This document shows, one piece after another, positions 29,962 through 35,464 of a stretch of 35,464 nucleotides of DNA. Source of the stretch: a virus. Both the position numbers and the translations under genes were made by a program. The number at the start of each line of letters is the position of its first letter. Within the stretch, counting starts at the first letter, position 1. The notes under the pieces are model-generated. The model worked only from the letters and a program-made list of their open reading frames with translations, had not been told where the DNA came from and searched no databases. The DNA is taken from the IMG/VR virus record IMGVR_UViG_3300005068_000173, positions 1 through 35,464 of that record. One strand, 5' to 3'.

Positions 29962-31129
29962 GACTCTCGACGAAATCCGGGGCATGGTCTTTGGTCATGT
30001 GGAGGACGTGCAGGAAGAATACGCGGCCAAGGGCTGGCTCCCGGCCCGCCTGAATCTCAACAAGGGCGTGGTGCGCGGGCTGCTCGAAATCTACTGCTGG
30101 GGTCTGTACCAGCTCTACCAGCTCCTAGCTGCGGTGTTTCAGCAGGCCGCGCCTGCCACGGCCACGGACGAGCAGTGGATGGAGTGGCACGCCGAGCAGG
30201 TGGAAGCCCCGCGCAAGCAGGCCACCAAGGCCGAAGGCCGGGTCCGGTTTGCCAGGGTTGCGGATTCCGGCAATCTGCCCATCAAGGCCGGACGCATCCT
30301 CAAAACCCTGCCGGACGGCAACGGCGAGGTGCAGCGTTTTGTGACCACTGCGGACGCGGTGATCCCAAACGGCAAGAACGAAGTGACCGTTCCCGTGCAG
30401 TCCGAGTCGTACGGAGCCGTAGCCAACGTCACCCCTGGCCAGATCACGGAGCTGGTCACGCCTGTGCCGGGCGTGGACGCGGTGGGCAACGATGCCAATT
30501 GGCTCACGAGCGAGGCTGCGGACCTGGAACCCCTGGAAAAATTGCGCGAGCGGTATTTCCTGCGCTGGCAGGGGCGCAGCGGCATGACCAAGCATGCGTA
30601 CCTGGCCTGGGCGCTGGCCGTACCAGGGTGCGTGGCTGCCACAGTGCTGGACCAGCACCCGCGCGGCCAGGGTACGGTGGACGTGATCGTCAAGGGCGCG
30701 GCAGGCCTGCCCACCGAGACCCTGCTGGATGCGGTGCGTGCGTCCGTGGCCTCGGCCGCCTCGGCGGACGGGGTGGAATCCGGCCCGCCGGTCAATGACG
30801 ACTGGCAGGTGCGCGGTCCCCAGGCCGTGGAGGTCATCATTTCCGGTGAGTTGATCCTCAAGCCCGGCGCACATGCGGCCACGGCCCTGGCTGAAGCGGA
30901 ACAGCGTCTGCGGGCCATGTTCACGGACCCGTCCACCGTGCCGGGTGTGGCCCCCTTGCAAATCGGCGAAGATTTGCCGCTGGACCGGTTGACCGCCGTG
31001 GCCATGGTTGCAAGCGGGGTCAAGCGTGTGGATTGGACCGGACCGGCCCAGGACGTGGCCGTGCCGGAGCATGGGTTAGCCGTGCTCGCGGGCCTGGACC
31101 TGACCGCCTCCGAGGCGGACGAGGCATAG
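29939..31129 (+). CDS. Baseplate J protein (Mu gp47)
   Basis: The protein has 396 residues. It contains MPTPPLSKTLDEIRGMVFGH, RFARVADSGNLPIKAGRILK, VPVQSESYGAVANVTPGQIT and LEKLRERYFLRWQGRSGMTK, diagnostic of the baseplate J/gp47 family. Trimers of this protein with gp46 and gp48 form the wedges around the hub. The start lies inside gp46 and overlaps in another frame, as in Mu. Confidence 0.93.
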   Translation: MPTPPLSKTLDEIRGMVFGHVEDVQEEYAAKGWLPARLNLNKGVVRGLLEIYCWGLYQLYQLLAAVFQQAAPATATDEQWMEWHAEQVEAPRKQATKAEGRVRFARVADSGNLPIKAGRILKTLPDGNGEVQRFVTTADAVIPNGKNEVTVPVQSESYGAVANVTPGQITELVTPVPGVDAVGNDANWLTSEAADLEPLEKLRERYFLRWQGRSGMTKHAYLAWALAVPGCVAATVLDQHPRGQGTVDVIVKGAAGLPTETLLDAVRASVASAASADGVESGPPVNDDWQVRGPQAVEVIISGELILKPGAHAATALAEAEQRLRAMFTDPSTVPGVAPLQIGEDLPLDRLTAVAMVASGVKRVDWTGPAQDVAVPEHGLAVLAGLDLTASEADEA

Positions 31130-31138
31130 GGGCGGGGC

Positions 31139-31780
31139 ATGGGCGTATTCAAGGGTTATTTTTTTCAGACGCTCCGCTGGTCCCTGGCGCACAGGCCCGG
31201 TCCGCTGGCCGTGCTGGTGGAGGGGCTGGCCCGCAGCCTGGACCAGGTGCGCACGGATATTATCCACCTGCGCAACCAGTTCAACCCCGAAACCTGCGAA
31301 ATGGATCTGACCCCAGCCCATGCGGAGAGCCGGGGGCTGACGCGCCACAAGATGGAGACAGACGCGCAATACGCCCGCCGCTGTTTGCGGGCCTATGCCT
31401 GGCATCGGCTGGGCGGGGGGCAGCTCGGCATGCCGCGTATCTTTGCGGCTCTGGGGTATCCGGGCGTGACCATGCACAACCTGCGGCGCGACGACCCGGA
31501 CCGGTGGGCCGAATTCCTGGCGTGCGTGCCGGTTGGCTCGGGCCTGACCGCTGCGGATTACCACCTGCTAAACCAGATGGCGAACGAGACCAAGCCTGCC
31601 CGGTCCCTGCTGGCGGGCATCCGCGCCACAAGCGGCGTGCCAGGTGGCGTCCGCGCGGGCGGCATCATCTATTCCACGGTCCGGGTCCGGCTCATGCCGG
31701 AGCGGGCCACCACGCTGAACATTATCGGCACGGTCTACGGTGGCGGCTACGCCCATACCGTGGCCCGCACCCGCATTTAA
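31139..31780 (+). CDS. Baseplate/tail protein I-like (Mu gp48 position)
   Basis: The protein has 213 residues, starting nine bases after gp47. GPLAVLVEGLARSLDQVRTD, FNPETCEMDLTPAHAESRGL, METDAQYARRCLRAYAWHRL and GMPRIFAALGYPGVTMHNLR match the tail protein I / gp48 pattern of wedge proteins that carry the fibres. The C-terminus is beta-rich and Thr/Gly-rich (TLNIIGTVYGGGYAHTVART), like the fibre-attachment part. Confidence 0.8.
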   Translation: MGVFKGYFFQTLRWSLAHRPGPLAVLVEGLARSLDQVRTDIIHLRNQFNPETCEMDLTPAHAESRGLTRHKMETDAQYARRCLRAYAWHRLGGGQLGMPRIFAALGYPGVTMHNLRRDDPDRWAEFLACVPVGSGLTAADYHLLNQMANETKPARSLLAGIRATSGVPGGVRAGGIIYSTVRVRLMPERATTLNIIGTVYGGGYAHTVARTRI

Positions 31781-31798
31781 GCAGGAAGGAGGAGATTC

Positions 31799-32815
31799 AT
31801 GTCCCTGATTCTGACCCAGGCCGGGCTGGCCGCTTACGCACAAGCCGACGCCACAGGCGTTAAGCTCCAGGCCACGCACATGGCCGCAGGCGACGGCGGC
31901 GGCCAAGCCGTGGCCCATACGCCCGATTCCACCGCGCTGGTGCGCGAAACCTGGCGCGGCGAACTCCAGGAAATCACCGTGGCTGCTTCCGGCGAGGTGG
32001 AATTCGTGGCCCATGTGCCCCTCACCGTGGGCGGCTGGTACATCCGCGAGGTGGCCGTGTACGCGGACGCCGTGCTTTTGGCCGTGGGCTCGCACCCGGA
32101 ACTCTGGAAGCCCGCGCCCGAATCCCCGGACAAGGTCGAACTGATCATCACCGCCCCGGTCAAGTTCGCCAATGCCGCCACCCTGAGCCTGACCGTGGAC
32201 ACCACCAAGGTGCTGGCCAGCCAGGAGCATGTCGCCGTGAAGATCGAGGAGCACGACCAGGACGAGCAGGCCCATGCCTTTTTGCAGGGGCTGATCGCGG
32301 CCCTGGAGGGGCAGATGCCCGGCCCGGCTACGACCACGGCGCAGGGCGTCATCGAGCTGGCCACCAATACCGAGGCCATCACCGGCACGGATGCGCTCCG
32401 AGCCGTGACCCCGGCGGCCCTGGCCGCCCGCATCGCCGCGCTGCTGGCCTCGGCCAATGAGTGGCAGGCCGCCCAGGCGTACACGCCCGTCAACCTGCCC
32501 ATTGCGGTGGACGGCAGCGTGACCTGGGACGTGGCGGCCGCGCCCGTGGCCGTGCTGACCCTGACCGAGGACGTGACCGCCATCACCCTGACAAACGCCC
32601 AGCCCGGCGCAAGCTATGAGCTGACCATCCAGCAAGACGCCACCGGCGGCCGCAGCGTGGCCTGGCCGGGCGCCTGGCGCTGGCCCGGGGGCATCGCCCC
32701 GGACGTATCCAGCGACCCGTACGCCGAGGACCTGCTCCTGCTCAGCGTGCGGGACTCCGGCGGCACCCCGCTCATCCGCGCCTGCGCGGCCCAGGCCTTT
32801 GTGGAGGTGGCGTAA
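31799..32815 (+). CDS. Tail fibre protein (collar-type N-terminus, DUF3751)
   Basis: The protein has 338 residues behind AGGAAGGAGGAG. The N-terminal 150 residues match the tail-collar fibre domain (LILTQAGLAAYAQADATGVK, TWRGELQEITVAASGEVEFV, GWYIREVAVYADAVLLAVGS). A short repeat region follows (TTTAQGVIELATNTEAITGT, with the fibre motif GVIELAT and LRAVTPAAL), and a beta-rich C-terminus with AWPGAWRWPGGIAPDVSS. It attaches to the baseplate and probably positions the glycine-rich protein encoded next, whose ATG overlaps its stop. Confidence 0.85.
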   Translation: MSLILTQAGLAAYAQADATGVKLQATHMAAGDGGGQAVAHTPDSTALVRETWRGELQEITVAASGEVEFVAHVPLTVGGWYIREVAVYADAVLLAVGSHPELWKPAPESPDKVELIITAPVKFANAATLSLTVDTTKVLASQEHVAVKIEEHDQDEQAHAFLQGLIAALEGQMPGPATTTAQGVIELATNTEAITGTDALRAVTPAALAARIAALLASANEWQAAQAYTPVNLPIAVDGSVTWDVAAAPVAVLTLTEDVTAITLTNAQPGASYELTIQQDATGGRSVAWPGAWRWPGGIAPDVSSDPYAEDLLLLSVRDSGGTPLIRACAAQAFVEVA

Positions 32816-33969
32816 TGTACAGCCCGTGGATGTACCCATTGGCCATGGTCAACACCGGCCCGCGCAACTGGTTCGGCGACGGCTCCCTGGGCGACGTGCG
32901 CATCACGTCCGCGTCTGGTGCCGAGGCCAGCCAGGACGGCGGCCAGACGTGGACGGCCATCACGGGCTGGACCCGCGAGGACAACGTGGTCCTGGTCCCG
33001 TCCGTGGAGGACGGGGACATGGTGGTGCTCCACTGCCGCAGCCTGACCATCGAGGCAGGCATGACCCTGACCACCTCGCATCGCTGCCGGGGCCTGCTGG
33101 TCTACACCCAGCGGGACGCCGTGATCAACGGCAGCCTGACCATGACCGCGCGGGGCTGCCATGCCAACCCGGCGGATGCGGCACAGACCGCTGACACGCC
33201 CGTGGCCCCGAGCGACGGGCATGCGGTGCCTGCGGGCGGCATCACGATCCGGCGGCTGGCCAGGGGGGTGGCCGGCACGGACCTGGCCACGGACCTAATG
33301 CACGGCTGCGGCTTGGATGCCGTGACCAGCGAGGCCAATCAGCCTGAGGTGGACGGCCGGGGCATCGTGGTCCGCATCCCGCGTGTAGGCGGGGCGGGCG
33401 CGGCCGGGGTGAGCAGCGGCGGCTACACGCAGCCGGGCAATGTCGGCGGGACCACCCTGGGTGGTACCGGTGGAGGCGGGTCCGGGGCCCACTCATCCAG
33501 CTCACAGTACAGCGGTGACGGTGGCGATGGCACGTGCTGGAGCGGCGGTAGCGGCTCCGGTGGCGGGCACGACGTATCTACGGCAGATGCAGATAATTAT
33601 GGTGGCCCGGGGGGTGACGCGGCCGGAGGGTATACCCCGGGTGGCGGCGCAGGCAACCCGGCCGGGGCCGGAGGGGTCACACCTGCCAATGACGGCACAG
33701 GCGGGCTGCTGATGCTGGTCGTTGGCGGGGACCTGGCCGGGGCGGGCAGACTCAGTGCGGACGGCGTGCGCGGCGGTATCGGTGGCTACTCGTCTGGTGG
33801 CTCGTCCGGTGGCGGTGTGGTCCTGACGATGTTTGCCCGGGACAACGCCTATGCGGGGTCCATGACGGCTAATGGCGGCGAGGCCGCCATAGCTACCGCC
33901 AACTCCAAGCCCGGCGGTGCGGGCGGCGCCGGCGCGGTGATCGGCCCGGTTAAGATTGATCCAAAATGA
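32815..33969 (+). CDS. Glycine-rich tail-tip adhesin-like protein
   Basis: The protein has 384 residues from the ATG overlapping the fibre stop, with GGAGG upstream. Residues 1-180 are beta-rich with EASQDGGQTWTAITGWTRED. From about 190 to the end runs are glycine-dominated (GGTTLGGTGGGGSG, SGGSGSGGGHDVSTADADNY, GGAGNPAGAGG, GGYSSGGSSGGG, GGAGGAGAVIG). This recalls T-even gp38-type adhesins, in which parallel polyglycine helices hold variable receptor-binding loops. Receptor recognition is a reasonable inference; homology is not shown. Confidence 0.75.
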   Translation: MYSPWMYPLAMVNTGPRNWFGDGSLGDVRITSASGAEASQDGGQTWTAITGWTREDNVVLVPSVEDGDMVVLHCRSLTIEAGMTLTTSHRCRGLLVYTQRDAVINGSLTMTARGCHANPADAAQTADTPVAPSDGHAVPAGGITIRRLARGVAGTDLATDLMHGCGLDAVTSEANQPEVDGRGIVVRIPRVGGAGAAGVSSGGYTQPGNVGGTTLGGTGGGGSGAHSSSSQYSGDGGDGTCWSGGSGSGGGHDVSTADADNYGGPGGDAAGGYTPGGGAGNPAGAGGVTPANDGTGGLLMLVVGGDLAGAGRLSADGVRGGIGGYSSGGSSGGGVVLTMFARDNAYAGSMTANGGEAAIATANSKPGGAGGAGAVIGPVKIDPK

Positions 33970-33979
33970 GGAGGCATCA

Positions 33980-34327
33980 ATGGGATATACAATTTTGCAC
34001 AATCGGCAGGATGCGGCGAGCCGCGATTTTGTGGCCTCGCTGCCCGAGGCCGATCATACGATCATTGAGTGGTACACGGACGTGACGGGCGTGGCCGCGT
34101 ATCAGGCCGCGCACCCGGGCCTGCACCCGAGCGCGTTTCCAAGCGTTTTGATCCACGTCCCGGCGTACCGCGAGCCGGAGACCATTGACCCGGCCACGGG
34201 CGAGGCCCTGCCCGCCCGCAACGTGGCCGCGCACTATGAGCTGCTGCGCTGCCCGGCGGACCTGGCCGAGGTGGAGGCGTATGTGGCCATGGTGGGCCAG
34301 CGGGCGATTGAGCAGCCGGTGGAATAA
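33980..34327 (+). CDS. Fibre-associated protein, possible assembly factor
   Basis: The protein has 115 residues from the ATG at 33980 behind GAGGAGG, eleven bases after the adhesin-like gene. It contains MGYTILHNRQDAASRDFVAS, DHTIIEWYTDVTGVAAYQAA, PSAFPSVLIHVPAYREPETI and ends in a helix (EVEAYVAMVGQRAIEQP). I recognise no family. Last genes of phage fibre clusters are often chaperones, and the size fits, but that is positional inference. Confidence 0.7.
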   Translation: MGYTILHNRQDAASRDFVASLPEADHTIIEWYTDVTGVAAYQAAHPGLHPSAFPSVLIHVPAYREPETIDPATGEALPARNVAAHYELLRCPADLAEVEAYVAMVGQRAIEQPVE

Positions 34328-34572
34328 TGAATAACGCTCTTTGACAATCGAATAGGGAAGACTGGGAAGAGAACGAAGCGGCCCCGGCAATCGCCGGGGC
34401 CTTGAGAGAGGAACAGGCGGGGGCGTTCAACCCGCCCCCACTGGCCCGGTGTTCGCGCACCGGACCACGGCCCCACGCGCGGTAGCCGCCGCACGCAGAG
34501 ATAACCCGCTGCTCCATTCCCCTGATCAGGGTGGCCGCAGTGTGGCAGGGGCAATCCGATTGATCAACTAAA
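34328..34572. promoter_or_regulatory. Non-coding region with stacked hairpins and GATC sites before com
   Basis: GGCCCCGGC/GCCGGGGCC form a 9-bp stem at 34380-34401, GGGGGC/GCCCCC a stem at 34419-34439, and CCGGTG/CACCGG a stem at 34446-34463. The first probably ends late transcription. A TTGACA lies at 34341-34346 without a matching -10. CCCTGATCAGGG at 34520-34531 is a 12-base palindrome around a GATC, and a second GATC is at 34562-34565. In Mu, Dam-methylated GATC sites upstream of com-mom control that operon. Confidence 0.55.
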
Positions 34573-34749
34573 ATGAGAAAACACGAAATCCGATGCGGCA
34601 ATTGCAACCGTCTGCTGGCCAAAGGGCAGGCGCATGACCTGGAAATCAAATGCCCCCGCTGCGGGGCCTACAACCACCTGAGTGCCCAGAGCGCCAGTCA
34701 AGCGTTCCGCGAGGACCACAAGGAGCCTTGCATTGATTCAGATAGGTGA
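34573..34749 (+). CDS. com: Com, zinc-finger translational activator
   Basis: The protein has 58 residues. IRCGNCNRLL and IKCPRCGAYN give C8, C11, C27 and C30, the CxxC-x15-CxxC zinc site of Mu Com, whose sequence it closely follows. Mu Com binds the com-mom mRNA and opens a stem so that ribosomes can start mom. The ribosome site here is weak. The gene overlaps the start of a DNA methyltransferase by 17 bases, so the same type of control over this enzyme is expected. Confidence 0.92.
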   Translation: MRKHEIRCGNCNRLLAKGQAHDLEIKCPRCGAYNHLSAQSASQAFREDHKEPCIDSDR

Positions 34750-35464
34750 CGCCCGTATGCATCAGGGCGAAGCTTTGTCCATCCTTCAAAGCATGGAGGA
34801 TAACAGCGTTGACGCGATTTTGACCGATCCGCCGTATTCAAGCGGGGGGCTGACCACCTCGCAGCGGCAACGCAGCCCGTCACAAAAGTATCAAAATTCC
34901 AAGGCCAGAAAATACAGGGAATTCCTGGGCGACAACCGGGACCAGCGGAGCTTCATGTTCTGGGCGACTCTATGGCTGGCCGAGGCCTACCGGGTGACCA
35001 AACCCGGAAGCGTCTGCATGCTGTTCAGCGATTGGCGGCAGCTTCCGACGTTCACGGACGCGCTGCAAGCCGGGGGATGGATTTGGCGGAATGTAATGGT
35101 GTGGGATAAGCCCTCGGCCCGGCCAAGCCGAGGGGAATTCAAGCGGCAATGCGAATTTATCATCCTCGGCACCAAAGGCCAATTTATGCCGACCCATGAG
35201 CGGTGCTTGCCCGGGATATTCCGCCATTCCATTGTCTCCGGCCCCAAACGTCGACATATGACGGAAAAACCAGTGCCGCTACTGCGCGACCTGCTTGAGA
35301 TTACCCCCGAGCAAGGCACGATTCTGGACCCTTTTGCAGGCTCAGCGACAACAGGTCAAGCCTGCATGGAAACCGGTAGAAAGTTCATAGGCATTGAGCT
35401 TTCCGAGTCCTACTTCGACATTGCCGTCCATCGGCTGCAAGAGCTGTTTACATGGTCTTTGTGA
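34733..35464 (+). CDS. DNA methyltransferase (beta-class, N6-adenine/N4-cytosine type)
   Basis: The protein has 243 residues from TTG at 34733, chosen because AAGGAG lies seven bases upstream and the fold begins IQIGDARMHQGEALSILQSM; a GTG at 34682 inside com would add 17 residues without a ribosome site. Motif IV is ILTDPPYSSGG near residue 30 and the SAM-binding motif I is LDPFAGSATTGQACME near the C-terminus; this IV-before-I order is the beta class. A short target-recognition part lies between. No restriction enzyme gene is adjacent. It occupies the mom position and would modify phage DNA against host restriction. The stop is the last base of the window. Confidence 0.92.
   Translation: MIQIGDARMHQGEALSILQSMEDNSVDAILTDPPYSSGGLTTSQRQRSPSQKYQNSKARKYREFLGDNRDQRSFMFWATLWLAEAYRVTKPGSVCMLFSDWRQLPTFTDALQAGGWIWRNVMVWDKPSARPSRGEFKRQCEFIILGTKGQFMPTHERCLPGIFRHSIVSGPKRRHMTEKPVPLLRDLLEITPEQGTILDPFAGSATTGQACMETGRKFIGIELSESYFDIAVHRLQELFTWSL

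Noticed and set aside
31799-34327. Invertible fibre segment as in Mu
   Set aside because: I found no Gin-type recombinase gene, no inverted recombination sites and no alternative reversed fibre genes in this region.
34682-34732. GTG at 34682 as start of the methyltransferase
   Set aside because: It lies in com without a ribosome site, and the extra residues are a basic out-of-frame reading; TTG at 34733 has AAGGAG at ideal spacing.
1-35464. CRISPR arrays, tRNA/rRNA genes, insertion sequences, diversity-generating retroelement
   Set aside because: No regularly spaced repeats, no tRNA-like cloverleaf noticed, no second transposase and no reverse transcriptase; the glycine-rich repeats at 33389-33950 are coding repeats.

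Overview
The window reads from the last part of a bacterial chromosomal gene into an almost complete Mu-like transposable prophage, with the host on the left and the phage running left to right. Bases 1-696 are the 3' end of a host umuC gene (error-prone DNA polymerase V subunit). From about 692 everything looks like phage. The gene order (repressor, early regulators, MuA-type transposase, MuB-type ATPase, Gam, HU, GemA, lysis cassette, gp25-gp30, protease with nested scaffold, capsid, contractile tail, fibres, Com plus DNA-modification enzyme) is that of Mu. The high GC, strong GGAGG-type ribosome sites, GTG/TTG starts and a palindromic repeat at 29481-29520 suggest a Desulfovibrio-type deltaproteobacterium. 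That host call is inference from general resemblance only.

Left end and control region (692-4641). The predicted left phage end (TGTAG at 692) is followed by three TTGAGAAA/ATGAGAAA copies whose spacing from the end matches the L1, L2 and L3 transposase sites of Mu. Three unrecognised leftward genes (887-2083), one of them a ribbon-helix-helix protein, lie between this end and the leftward HTH repressor (2451-2897). In Mu the repressor sits next to the end. Repeated CTAAACAG half-sites overlap the repressor start and a rightward promoter with a perfect TTGACA. Four small translationally coupled genes follow (3141-4403). An AT-rich leftward ORF with two CxxC pairs (4303-4551) sits between them and the transposase.

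Transposition and early/middle genes (4642-11712). A 700-residue DDE transposase and an AAA+ ATPase are followed by a double winged-helix protein, Gam, HU, GemA and several small proteins. Two HTH/cysteine-containing proteins occupy the place where Mu has Mor; no Mor/C-family protein is recognisable. A strong intrinsic terminator at 11740-11764 closes this part.

Late genes (11847-34327). In order: a DUF5675 protein, holin-like and DUF2730 membrane proteins, terminase subunits, portal, a minor head protein with a C-terminal nuclease-like (PBECR2-type) domain, a protease with an in-frame internal scaffold start, a lambda-type decoration protein and capsid pair, head-tail joining proteins, tail sheath, tube, tail assembly chaperones joined by a -1 frameshift at GGGAAAC, tape measure, baseplate hub/spike/wedge proteins, tail fibre and a glycine-rich adhesin-like protein. 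Many genes overlap by ATGA, as in one long operon.

Right part (34328-35464). A 245-base non-coding stretch with stacked GC hairpins and two GATC sites precedes com, a zinc-finger translational activator like that of Mu. Com overlaps a beta-class DNA methyltransferase gene that begins with TTG and takes the place of Mu mom. The right phage end lies beyond the window. I see no tRNA, rRNA, CRISPR array or insertion sequence.
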